NCBI GenBank assembly: GCA_013316495.1
Contig: WSMP01000041.1
Span: 1-11,797 of the forward strand
Direction: 5' to 3'
DNA from: Angelakisella sp.
GTDB taxonomy: Bacteria > Bacillota > Clostridia > Oscillospirales > Ruminococcaceae
Length of the DNA: 11,797 bases
In this document: piece after piece, positions 5,558 through 11,797 of the stretch
Layout: each line of letters starts with the position of its first letter
How positions within the stretch are numbered: the stretch's first letter is position 1
Notes under the pieces: model-generated
Database searches by the model: none
Seen by the model: the letters and a program-made list of their open reading frames with translations, nothing else
What the model was told of the DNA's origin: nothing
Translations under genes and position numbers: made by a program

Positions 5558-5950
5558 ATGACCATCGCAGAGGTGAGCAGAAGGTATGAAATCCCGGTGG
5601 ACACCCTGCGCTACTATGAGCGCATCGGGCTGCTGCCCCCGGTGAACCGGGCCAAAAGCGGGTTTCGGGACTACACCGAGGGGGACTGCCAATGGGTGAG
5701 CTTCATCAAGTGTATGCGGGCCGCCGGTATCCCGGTGGAAGCGCTTATTGATTATGTCACCCTGTTCCAGCAGGGGGACAGCACGCGGGAGGCCCGCCGC
5801 CAAATCCTGGTGGAGCAGAAGGAGCTGCTCCAGGGGCGGGTAGATGAGCAGTTGCGTACCCTGGAGTACCTGGAGCGGAAAATCCAGTCCTATGACCAGT
5901 GGAACCCCGGCGCCGAGGAGCGCCTGCTGGGCCTGCGGGCGGCAGAGTGA
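5558..5950 (+). CDS. MerR family transcriptional regulator (AdhR/YyaN-like)
   Basis: This is a 130-residue protein with the MerR winged-helix at the N-terminus: MTIAEVSRRYEIPVDTLRYY (1-20), then ERIGLLPPV, a wing with GFRDY (35-39), and the second helix pair CQWVSFIKCMRAAGIPVEAL. A long dimerisation coiled coil covers about residues 75-113. The pattern matches the AdhR/YyaN-like subgroup known for aldehyde or electrophile responses, but the ligand here is unknown. Two Cys are present (44 and 52); there is no C-terminal metal-binding Cys pair. The ATG at 5558 has GGGAGG (5544-5549) 8 nt upstream, and longer in-frame starts fall before the promoter. The usual partner gene (oxidoreductase or efflux pump) is absent, so its visible target is itself. 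It lies between two inverted repeat copies. Confidence 0.93.
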   Translation: MTIAEVSRRYEIPVDTLRYYERIGLLPPVNRAKSGFRDYTEGDCQWVSFIKCMRAAGIPVEALIDYVTLFQQGDSTREARRQILVEQKELLQGRVDEQLRTLEYLERKIQSYDQWNPGAEERLLGLRAAE

Positions 5951-6005
5951 CGGCGTAAGCGAGTGCTTGGAGCCTTAGATTCTGCACCCATATCTTGATA
6001 GCTTA

Positions 6006-6086
6006 TGCCGCTTTTCTTTTTGCTTCTTTTTCTTTTCTCGTGAAAAGAAAAAGAAGTGGGGATTGGGGCAACGCCCCAGATTGGCA
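6006..6086 (-). repeat. Structured intergenic repeat, copy B (81 bp), inverted relative to copy A
   Basis: Read on the minus strand, the element runs from TGCCAATCTGGGG to GGCA, like the copy at 5342-5420. The first hairpin is TGGGGC-GTT-GCCCCA (6078-6064), and the second is a perfect 15-bp stem (6056-6042 with 6037-6023) around a 4-nt loop. The stems differ in sequence from copy A but keep full pairing, so structure rather than sequence seems conserved. It fills part of the 245-bp gap between merR and rodA. Confidence 0.75.
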
Positions 6087-6124
6087 TAAACAACCCGGCC
6101 GGACACTCCTTTTCTTTCCCCTCT

Positions 6125-6152
6125 ATGAAAATCGGAAAAATTGTGGTAGACT
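6125..6152 (+). promoter_or_regulatory. Possible promoter of the rodA-like gene
   Basis: TAGACT (6147-6152) with a TG extension (TGG just before it) is the best -10 match in the gap. The -35 is poor: ATGAAA at 6125-6130, 16 nt upstream. The layout resembles the degV promoter, where the extended -10 is likewise followed by ATAAAAAA. It is weakly supported. Confidence 0.4.
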
Positions 6153-6195
6153 ATAAAAAACAGATTTCGATCTTCAAGCGGAAAGGGGGAAAGGT

Positions 6196-7326
6196 ATGAA
6201 GGAGTGGCTTTCTGGCCGGTGGGGACGGTTCCGGCGGCGGGCGGACTGGCTGAATCTCTGCCTGGCCCTGGGGCTTTCCGGCCTCAGTGTCCTGTGCATC
6301 TATGCAACCTACCTGGCGGGATACTGCAAGGACAGGCCCTACCAGATCCAGGCCCTAGCCACCGGGCTGGGGCTTTGCGCCATCGTCATTATGGTCAGCT
6401 TTTTTGATTATGAGAGCCTGGCGGGGCTGTGGCGCTTTTACTATCCCCTTGTCGCCCTGGCTATGCTTTGGACCGCTTTTTTTGGGGATACACGCCCCGG
6501 CTCGGACAACCGCAGCTGGCTGGATTTGGGGGTTACCTCGGTGCAGCCCAGCGAGATATGGAAGATTGCTTTTATCCTCACCTTCGCCTGGCATTTGGCA
6601 AAGGTGCGGGAGGATTTGAACCACCCCAGGGTACTGATACCGGTTCTCATCAATGCCGGCATCGGGGTGGGGGTGGTGCTGCTCCAGCGGGATACCGGCG
6701 TGGCCCTGGTGATGGCCGCCATTGCGGTGGTTATGCTCTTTGTGGCGGGTCTTTCCCGCAAATTCATCCTGGGAGCCGTGGGAGGGGCGGCGGTGCTGGC
6801 CCCGGTGGTGTGGTTTCGGTTCCTCTCCTATTTCCAGCGGGAGCGCATCCTCAGTATCTTCTCCCCCCAAAACTCCCAGGACTTTGAGGCGGTGGCCTTT
6901 CAGCAGCTGGCGGGGCTGGATTCCCTTGGCTCTGGCCAAATCTTTGGCATCGGCCTTTTTGCCGATAACCACAACTATGTCCCGGAGATGTACAACGATT
7001 TTATCTTCACCTTCATCGGGGAGTCCCTGGGCTTTTTAGGATGCGCTGCGGTGGTGCTTGTCCTTTCCATCCTCTGTGGGCGTATCCTTTGGACCGGGGC
7101 CGCCAGCCGCAGCTACACCGGCAAATATATCTGCGCCGGCGTCTTTGCCATGCTGGCCTTCCAAATTATCGTCAACATCGGCATGTGTCTGATGGTGCTG
7201 CCGGTCATCGGCGTTACCCTTCCCTTTCTCTCCTATGGGGGGACCTCGGTGCTCTCCGCTTATATCAGCCTGGGCCTTGTGATGCTGGTGTATGGCGGCG
7301 ATAAAAAAAGTATGTTTGGCGAGTAG
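6196..7326 (+). CDS. rodA: RodA/FtsW/SpoVE-family (SEDS) peptidoglycan glycosyltransferase
   Basis: SEDS proteins polymerise glycan strands from lipid II at the membrane, together with a class B penicillin-binding protein: RodA in elongation, FtsW in division. The protein has 376 residues and about ten membrane helices. Visible signatures are NRSWLDLG (105-112) with VQPSE (116-120), LLQRDTGVALV (162-172), the GSGQIFGIGL loop (245-254), VPEMYNDFIFTFIGE (262-276) with the conserved Asp at 268 thought to be catalytic, and GVTLPFLSYGGTS (339-351). The NRSWLDLG/QPSE spacing and compact C-terminus fit RodA better than FtsW, but the SEDS subgroup is not certain. The ATG at 6196 follows a purine-rich AAAGGGGG (6183-6190). 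It stands alone, with no mre, PBP or division genes nearby, so it may be one of several SEDS paralogues. Confidence 0.93.
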   Translation: MKEWLSGRWGRFRRRADWLNLCLALGLSGLSVLCIYATYLAGYCKDRPYQIQALATGLGLCAIVIMVSFFDYESLAGLWRFYYPLVALAMLWTAFFGDTRPGSDNRSWLDLGVTSVQPSEIWKIAFILTFAWHLAKVREDLNHPRVLIPVLINAGIGVGVVLLQRDTGVALVMAAIAVVMLFVAGLSRKFILGAVGGAAVLAPVVWFRFLSYFQRERILSIFSPQNSQDFEAVAFQQLAGLDSLGSGQIFGIGLFADNHNYVPEMYNDFIFTFIGESLGFLGCAAVVLVLSILCGRILWTGAASRSYTGKYICAGVFAMLAFQIIVNIGMCLMVLPVIGVTLPFLSYGGTSVLSAYISLGLVMLVYGGDKKSMFGE

Positions 7327-7368
7327 ATTCGTTATCAAAAGGGCAGCTGCTCCCAGAAAAATACAAAC

Positions 7369-7406
7369 AAAGCGCGCTCCCGGAGGCTGTCCAGGGGCGC
7401 GCTTTT
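7369..7406. terminator. Convergent terminator between the rodA-like and FMN-lipoprotein genes
   Basis: A 12-bp stem (7369-7380 with 7394-7405, one G-U pair) with an AAAGCGCGC core has T residues after the 3' arm and A residues before the 5' arm, so it could act on both strands. It lies between two convergent genes whose stops are at 7326 and 7436. Confidence 0.7.
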
Positions 7407-7435
7407 AACGATGCGGTACGAAGAGGCGGTTGCCG

Positions 7436-7876
7436 TCAGTGGGCGGTATCCACCAGCATGATGCTGGAATCCCCCTTCCGGGCCTGTTCCAGAACCGCTG
7501 CCGCCAGCTTTTGGAAGGAGTCGTAGGAGGAGGAAGCACCGGACAGAGCGTCGATGGTCCCGTTCCCCTGTCCCGCCAGAAGCTGTCCGGCGTAATAGCG
7601 GGTGTACTCGTTGGGATAGGTGCCATTGGAGTGGAGCATGGTTTGCATATAGGCGTTATCCCAGCTTTTGATAAACCCGCTGGCGTTCTCGGCGTTGTAT
7701 TCCACCGAGACGATGCTGCCGCCCTTCACCATAATGGTGATATATTCCTTCCAGCCATGGCTGTACTCGGCGGCTTGGGCGGTGTAATACCCATCCTGGA
7801 GGTCTGTTTTGCTGCCGCAGGCGGACAGGGAAACCCCCAGAAGCAGGGCCAGGGCAAAACACAGGAACCGTTTCAT
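7436..7876 (-). CDS. FMN-binding domain lipoprotein
   Basis: This is a 146-residue protein with a lipoprotein signal: MKRFLC, a hydrophobic core and lipobox LSAC (17-20, Cys20 lipidated). The mature part matches the small FMN-binding domain (as in NqrC/RnfG): DGYYTAQAAEYSHGWK, a beta strand pair, and near the C-terminus DALSGASSSY (109-118). That motif corresponds to the site where ApbE attaches FMN covalently, with Ser115 at the acceptor position where Thr is more usual. It would be displayed on the outer face of the membrane as a flavin electron carrier or redox sensor. Its ATG overlaps the chemoreceptor stop by 4 bp (ATGA), with AAAGGAGG inside the receptor gene about 9 nt upstream, so the two are co-translated. 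No apbE or rnf genes are in the window, and a flavin load is inferred. Confidence 0.85.
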   Translation of the reverse strand: MKRFLCFALALLLGVSLSACGSKTDLQDGYYTAQAAEYSHGWKEYITIMVKGGSIVSVEYNAENASGFIKSWDNAYMQTMLHSNGTYPNEYTRYYAGQLLAGQGNGTIDALSGASSSYDSFQKLAAAVLEQARKGDSSIMLVDTAH

Positions 7877-9900
7877 CTCTCATCTTCCTCCTTTACAACA
7901 AATCGCTTCACCTGGTACCGAAGGGACTCTGCCTCCCTGGCCAGCAGTCCGCTGGATTGTTCGGTGCCGCTGGCGTTTTGTAGGTTCCGCTCCGCAATGG
8001 CGGAAATGGTGCCGATGTGCTCCTCCATAATCGCCAAAGCGCTTTCCTGGCCCCGGACCGCTGTCACCAGCTGGTCGGTGATTCTGCTGATTTGGCTGGA
8101 GACGGCAGAAATGTTCTGGAAGGAGACGGCGGTATCGGCGGTGAGCTCCACACCAGTTTGGATGATGGCCCTGGTGCTGGTGACCATATCGGCGGCGCTC
8201 TGGGCGGCCTCGCTGCTCTTGGAGGCCAGGTTCCGCACCTCGTCAGCCACAACGGCAAAGCCCTTGCCGGCAGCTCCCGCCCTTGCCGCCTCCACAGCGG
8301 CGTTTAGGGCCAGGATGTTGGTTTGGAAGGCGATGTCCTCAATGGCCTTGGCAATTTGCGTGATTTTTTGGGCATTGGAGCTGATGCTGTCCATGGCGCT
8401 GGAGAGGGCCTCCATCCGGGTGTTGGCCTCCTGGATGCATTGGGCGATTTCCTCTGTCTTGGCCTGCGTCTGACTGCTGCTTGCGGTGACGCTTGCCAGC
8501 CGCTCCTTCACATGGGATACCTCATCCACCAGCTCTTCGGTGGACTGGGTCTGCTCCATGGAAGCCTGGTGCAGCTGGCCGGACTGGCCGCTCAGCTCCT
8601 CGGACATCTCCGCCAGGCGGCTGGCAGCGGCCCGGAATCCCGAAATGGTCTCGTTCATCGATTGCAGGATGGTGCGCAGGCTCCCCCGGATGAGGGCGAA
8701 GTCCCCTTTATAATCCACCTGGGGCTCCACAGCCAGATTTCCTTCTGCCACCTGGGTCAGCACCTGCTGGATATCCGATATGTAGCGGTTGACGCTTTCC
8801 ACCGTATCCTCCAGGGTCTGGGTCAGCACCTCCAGCTCATCCCCGGAGCGGACCTGAACCACCTGGGTGTGGAGGTCCCCATCGGAAAGGGTGATCATCC
8901 GGCTGGTTACGCTCTTTACCGGCCCGGAAATGGACCAGGCCAGGCGCAGCACCAGCAGAATGGAGACAACCAGCACCAGCAGGGTAGCCAGCACCGCTAC
9001 CGCCATGGCGCCGTTGATGTAGGAGTTGTAATCCGCCTTGGGAACCTGGAGGATCAGGGACCACTGGGTTCCCCGGATGGGGGAGAAGGCGGCCAGCACA
9101 GTCTTTCCATCCACCGAGAATTCCGCCGCGCCGGTTTCGGCGCTGGTTACCCGGCGGACCGTTTCCTGGTCCCCGCCGCATAGCTGCGCCATGGAGCTGC
9201 CGGAAAGAACGATGGACTGATCCGGATGGCCGGTGACCACGCCCTCATGGTTGACCATATAGGCCATGCCGTGGCGGCCCAGATTGATGCTGCTGATTAC
9301 ATCGTTTAGGGTATCGTATTTATAGACCCCCACTATATATAGAATGGTCTCGTCGTTCTCCTTCACCGGCATTCCCATGGTGATGCCCAAATGCTCCTGG
9401 AACCGGGTGGAAACATGGGTGGTCATGTTATCGGTCTCCTGAAGGAGGGAGAAAAAGCTGCTGTCCAGGCTGTCCGGCGCGCCGCTGACCCCCTGGACCA
9501 GCCGGCCATCCAGCCCGTAAAGGGCGATGGTATACAGCTCATAGGTCTCGGCAGCTTCGGTTAGCACCGTACCGCGGTTTGCCCGGAGGGAACCGGCATT
9601 CACCGTCCCATCCTCCCCAACGGCAGCCGCCGTACCCAGTTGGGGGTCCGCCGCAATGGACATCATCCGATCCGCCAGCATATGGATGTTAGCCTCCACC
9701 GTCTTGGCCGATTGCCGGGCCATGGGCTGCAAACTGTCCAGCAGGATATTATTGGACAGGGACTGCATCGCCGCCGCCATGATGACACAGCACACGATTA
9801 CCAGCACAAAGATATTGAGAATTGTATTCTTCAAGATCCTGCCCTTTAGGCTCCGTTTCATCTGCTCTTGCCCGATGGCGTCTGCTTTTTTTCTGGACAC
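7873..9900 (-). CDS. Methyl-accepting chemotaxis protein with dCache-type sensor domain
   Basis: This is a 675-residue chemoreceptor. Domain order: a short cytoplasmic start; membrane helix 1 (about 27-46); an extracytoplasmic double-Cache-like domain (about 47-298) with the family signature RHGMAYMVNHEGVVTGHPD at 209-227; membrane helix 2 (about 299-320); HAMP (about 321-375); a second HAMP-like helical unit (about 376-425, with VAEGNL and YKGDF); and the methyl-accepting coiled coil with the conserved tip hairpin at 521-559 (AFQTNILALNAAVEAARAG then GKGFAVVADEVRNLA). No CheR-binding pentapeptide is seen at the C-terminus (it ends KEEDER). The GTG at 9900-9898 is chosen for AAAGGAGAG a short way upstream; ATG at codon 14 is an alternative. 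It is co-transcribed with the FMN-binding lipoprotein. The ligand is unknown; Cache domains often bind amino acids, organic acids or other small metabolites. No che genes are near. Confidence 0.96.
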   Translation of the reverse strand: MSRKKADAIGQEQMKRSLKGRILKNTILNIFVLVIVCCVIMAAAMQSLSNNILLDSLQPMARQSAKTVEANIHMLADRMMSIAADPQLGTAAAVGEDGTVNAGSLRANRGTVLTEAAETYELYTIALYGLDGRLVQGVSGAPDSLDSSFFSLLQETDNMTTHVSTRFQEHLGITMGMPVKENDETILYIVGVYKYDTLNDVISSINLGRHGMAYMVNHEGVVTGHPDQSIVLSGSSMAQLCGGDQETVRRVTSAETGAAEFSVDGKTVLAAFSPIRGTQWSLILQVPKADYNSYINGAMAVAVLATLLVLVVSILLVLRLAWSISGPVKSVTSRMITLSDGDLHTQVVQVRSGDELEVLTQTLEDTVESVNRYISDIQQVLTQVAEGNLAVEPQVDYKGDFALIRGSLRTILQSMNETISGFRAAASRLAEMSEELSGQSGQLHQASMEQTQSTEELVDEVSHVKERLASVTASSSQTQAKTEEIAQCIQEANTRMEALSSAMDSISSNAQKITQIAKAIEDIAFQTNILALNAAVEAARAGAAGKGFAVVADEVRNLASKSSEAAQSAADMVTSTRAIIQTGVELTADTAVSFQNISAVSSQISRITDQLVTAVRGQESALAIMEEHIGTISAIAERNLQNASGTEQSSGLLAREAESLRYQVKRFVVKEEDER

Positions 9901-10003
9901 GTTCCATTCTCTCCTTTTCCATAGACATAGGAAAAGCCTGCCCGTTTTTCCTGGAGGAAGCAGTTGCCTGCCTCCGGAAAGAAGCGGAAGACTTTACTTT
10001 TAC

Positions 10004-10014
10004 AGTATACCACA
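10004..10014 (-). promoter_or_regulatory. Extended -10 promoter of the chemoreceptor/FMN-lipoprotein operon
   Basis: On the minus strand TATACT (10009-10004) follows TGTGG, giving a TG-type extended -10. No good -35 stands at the usual distance. Transcription would leave a leader of about 95 nt before the GTG. It includes an imperfect hairpin (GGAGG at 9975-9971 region with CCTCC at 9957-9953, GCAA loop). The 298-bp gap from 9901 to 10198 holds only these divergent promoters; no gene is seen. Confidence 0.5.
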
Positions 10015-10101
10015 ACCAATTCCAAAAAGGAAGTACCTTTTTCCAGTGGTGTCAGGTTTTGAAACAATTGAAAACTTTCAGTTAAATTTCCCCGGAACCC
10101 A

Positions 10102-10130
10102 TTCCAAAACAGGTGGATTTCGTTTATACT
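10102..10130 (+). promoter_or_regulatory. Possible promoter of the Usp-like/hydrolase pair
   Basis: TATACT (10125-10130) with TTCCAA (10102-10107) 17 nt upstream forms a moderate sigma-A match. It would give a leader of about 60 nt before the ATG at 10199. It is divergent from the chemoreceptor promoter. Confidence 0.45.
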
Positions 10131-10198
10131 GAACATAGAACATGAGGGGCTTTGCACCCTGTGGGTACCATCACAGAAGGACAGGAGAGAAATAGATT

Positions 10199-10678
10199 AT
10201 GATAGAGACCATGGGGACCCCAGGCGTCCGGCGGCCGGTGACCATGGTGCTGGTCACCGATCAATTCCACTGCCGCAGGCTCATTATGGCGGGGCGGCAG
10301 CTGGCGGATAGGGAAGGCGCCTCCCTGGAGGTGGTGAATGTTGCCGCTCCAGGGGCAGAGCGAAATCCCCAGGCCATCGAGTATCTTTTCCAGACCAGCC
10401 GGGACAACGACGCCGTTATGACCATCCATTACAGCGACCGGCCGGAGCGTTTTTTGGGGGAACTGATTCAGGAGCAGCGTCCCGCTGCGGTGGTCACTGG
10501 CCTGCCAGGGGAGGGAAGCACCCTGCTCCGGCGGCTTTGGATGCGCTTTGAGAAGGTGGATTTTTATGTGGTGGAGCACGGGGGAGACCTTCGCCTGGTG
10601 AACATCACCGACCGCGCCGGGTTGCCTGCCCTGGGTACGCCGCTCCTTCCTCCGGCCCTGCGGCTGGCGGAATCCTAG
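10199..10678 (+). CDS. Small universal-stress-protein-like alpha/beta protein
   Basis: The protein has 159 residues, starting at the ATG at 10199 with AGGAGAG (10183-10189) 9 nt upstream. The pattern suggests a Usp/KdpD-type Rossmann-like fold: strand TMVLVTD (15-21), helix CRRLIMAGRQLADREGA (25-41), strand SLEVVNVAAPG (42-52), a helix after NPQAIEYLF, strand AVMTIHYSD (72-80), helix RFLGELIQEQRP (84-95), strand AAVVTGLPG (96-104), then DFYVVEHG (121-128). The GLPGEGS segment sits where Usp proteins bind ATP (G-x2-G-x9-G), but the full motif is not clear. The C-terminal ~30 residues are low-complexity and Leu/Pro-rich. It is probably cotranscribed with the hydrolase gene 27 nt downstream. The function is unknown, and the Usp assignment rests on fold pattern only. 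Confidence 0.6.
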   Translation: MIETMGTPGVRRPVTMVLVTDQFHCRRLIMAGRQLADREGASLEVVNVAAPGAERNPQAIEYLFQTSRDNDAVMTIHYSDRPERFLGELIQEQRPAAVVTGLPGEGSTLLRRLWMRFEKVDFYVVEHGGDLRLVNITDRAGLPALGTPLLPPALRLAES

Positions 10679-10705
10679 AAACTGCAAACGAAGGGAAGAA
10701 CCATT

Positions 10706-11671
10706 GTGAATCGCGAAGTTTTTATCTATCCCTCCTCCAATGGTAAGTGGAGGGTTTCCGCCCTGATTTTTACCCCCGATGAGGGGACGGTGGTCCGGGG
10801 GGTGGTGCAGCTTAGCCATGGGATGTGCGAATATGCGGGCCGGTACGAGGCCCTTGCCAGAACCCTTTGCGATGCGGGGCTGGTTTTCTGCGGCGGCGAC
10901 CACCTGGGCCATGGGGCCACCGCCCTGCTGAACCAGGAAAAGCTGGGGTACTTCGGCCCTCGCGGCTCCCGGAAGTTTTTGGTGGAGGATTTGGAGCTGC
11001 TGCGCCGGGAGGTAGCCGGACGGTATCTTGGTGTGCCCTATTTTCTTCTGGGACACAGCATGGGTTCCTTTATCGCCCGCCTCTTTGCCCGGCGGTTTGG
11101 ACAGCAGCTGGACGGCCTTATCCTAAGCGGCACAGCCGGCAGGAACCCGGCGGCCCCCTTTGGCAAGGCCCTGGCCCGCGGAGTGGAGCTGGCGAAAGGG
11201 CCCCGGTATATCTCCGAGAAGGTGTACGACCTGGCGAATGGCAGCTTTGCAAAAGCGATTCCCGGCGCAAAGACACCGGTGGACTGGCTGAGCAAGGACC
11301 CAGCGGTGTGCGATGCCTACCTAAAGGATCCCCTGTGCGCCTTTAAGTTTACCGTTTCCGCCTACTACGAGCTGTTTTCTATGCTGGAGGAGTGCACCTC
11401 CCCCCAATGGTATGGAAGCGTCCCCAAGGGGCTGCCCATCTATATCCTGTCCGGGGACCAAGACCCGGTGGGAGCGATGGGGGCAGGCCCCAAGGAGGTG
11501 TATGAGAACCTTACAAAAGCGGGCTGCCGGAACGTGGAGCTAAAACTCTACCCCGGCGGACGCCATGAGATGTTCAATGAGACCCAGCAGGAGGAGGTCC
11601 GCCAGAATCTTCTCCAGTGGCTGGAAAAGGTCATGGTCCAGCGGGCCCCGGACCCCGCAATGGAGGACTGA
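10706..11671 (+). CDS. Alpha/beta hydrolase, monoglyceride lipase/lysophospholipase type (Hydrolase_4)
   Basis: This is a 321-residue cytoplasmic hydrolase with no signal peptide. It shows the oxyanion region LSHGMCEY (36-43), DHLGHG (65-70), the nucleophile elbow GHSMG (116-120, Ser118), the acid in LSGDQDPVG (248-256, Asp253) and the catalytic His in YPGGRHEMFNE (282-292, His287). Order and spacing match PldB/monoacylglycerol lipase-like enzymes that cut ester bonds of lysophospholipids or monoglycerides; the true substrate cannot be read. A cap region rich in Gly, Ala and Lys covers about 143-240. The start is GTG 10706 with a weak AAGGGAAG about 8 nt before. It forms a two-gene unit with the Usp-like gene, and a hairpin follows the stop. 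Confidence 0.93.
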   Translation: MNREVFIYPSSNGKWRVSALIFTPDEGTVVRGVVQLSHGMCEYAGRYEALARTLCDAGLVFCGGDHLGHGATALLNQEKLGYFGPRGSRKFLVEDLELLRREVAGRYLGVPYFLLGHSMGSFIARLFARRFGQQLDGLILSGTAGRNPAAPFGKALARGVELAKGPRYISEKVYDLANGSFAKAIPGAKTPVDWLSKDPAVCDAYLKDPLCAFKFTVSAYYELFSMLEECTSPQWYGSVPKGLPIYILSGDQDPVGAMGAGPKEVYENLTKAGCRNVELKLYPGGRHEMFNETQQEEVRQNLLQWLEKVMVQRAPDPAMED

Positions 11672-11690
11672 CGTGGATATACAGCGCCAA

Positions 11691-11726
11691 AAAGGCACGC
11701 TTCCCAAGGAGGGGAAACGTGCCTTT
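11691..11726 (+). terminator. Hairpin terminator after the hydrolase gene
   Basis: AAAGGCACG (11691-11699) pairs with CGTGCCTTT (11718-11726). The stem continues across one C-A mismatch with TTCCC/GGGAA (11701-11705, 11712-11716) around a 6-nt loop. The T run is only three bases, so termination efficiency is uncertain. It starts 19 nt after the hydrolase stop. Confidence 0.6.
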
Positions 11727-11797
11727 CGCCAGGCCGGAACCGGCCCAAGCTAGACCACGAGAAAGGGGACTAAAACAGCAGTGTATAAAACTAATCC

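Noticed and set aside
5342..6086. A complete transposon or insertion sequence made of the inverted repeats and merR.
   Set aside because: The enclosed gene is a regulator, not a transposase, and no target-site duplication is visible at the outer ends.
7430..9183. Two long plus-strand open frames (7430-8473 and 8323-9183) opposite the chemoreceptor and lipoprotein.
   Set aside because: They mirror the codon pattern of the receptor, show no family motif and have no plausible translation signals.
9901..9997. A riboswitch in the ~95-nt leader of the chemoreceptor gene.
   Set aside because: There is only a small bulged hairpin; none of the conserved bases of the c-di-GMP or other riboswitch classes I can recall are present.
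10124..11056. A 310-codon minus-strand frame opposite the Usp-like gene and the start of the hydrolase gene.
   Set aside because: It spans a promoter and two coupled sense genes, and its translation is low-complexity with no motif.
11727..11797. Start of a further gene near GTG 11782 after AAAGGGGAC.
   Set aside because: Only a few codons would be inside the window and the ribosome-site spacing is long, so there is not enough sequence to support a call.

Overview
The window reads as chromosomal DNA of a fairly GC-rich Gram-positive gut Clostridium relative (Oscillospiraceae such as Flavonifractor or Pseudoflavonifractor would fit). This is an inference from AGGAGG-type ribosome binding sites, GTG and TTG starts, a lipobox lipoprotein, Clostridia-type gene families (DegV, PadR with a HAAS/DUF1700 partner, YccF, PspC) and high GC (roughly 60% in most genes). 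There are no rRNA or tRNA genes, transposases, CRISPR arrays or phage genes. Genes sit in short operons on both strands.

Layout. (1) 1-1479, minus: an operon for a LolD/MacB-type ABC ATPase with an unusual acidic tail, directly followed by the N-terminal part of a secreted Ig-like/S-layer-like protein that runs off the left edge and turns AT-rich. (2) 1646-2662, plus: a single DegV fatty-acid-binding protein with its own promoter, structured leader and terminator. (3) 2672-5340, plus: a tight five-gene operon, PadR repressor, HAAS/DUF1700 membrane protein, DUF4097 'toastrack' protein, YccF protein and PspC protein. It starts at a perfect consensus sigma-A promoter overlapped by AT-rich palindromes and looks like a self-regulated envelope-stress module. 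(4) 5342-6086: an orphan MerR regulator with a textbook 19-bp-spacer MerR promoter, bracketed by two related ~80-bp structured repeats in opposite orientation. (5) 6196-7326, plus: a RodA/FtsW-type SEDS peptidoglycan polymerase, separated by a shared terminator from (6) 7436-9900, minus: a dCache chemoreceptor overlapping a lipoprotein with an FMN-binding domain. (7) 10199-11671, plus: a small Usp-like protein and an alpha/beta hydrolase of the monoglyceride lipase type, followed by a hairpin.

Much of the window concerns the cell envelope: export, envelope-stress sensing, wall synthesis, surface flavoprotein and lipid handling. The most system-like parts are the PadR-HAAS-DUF4097-YccF-PspC operon, the chemoreceptor/flavoprotein pair, and the inverted structured repeats around merR.
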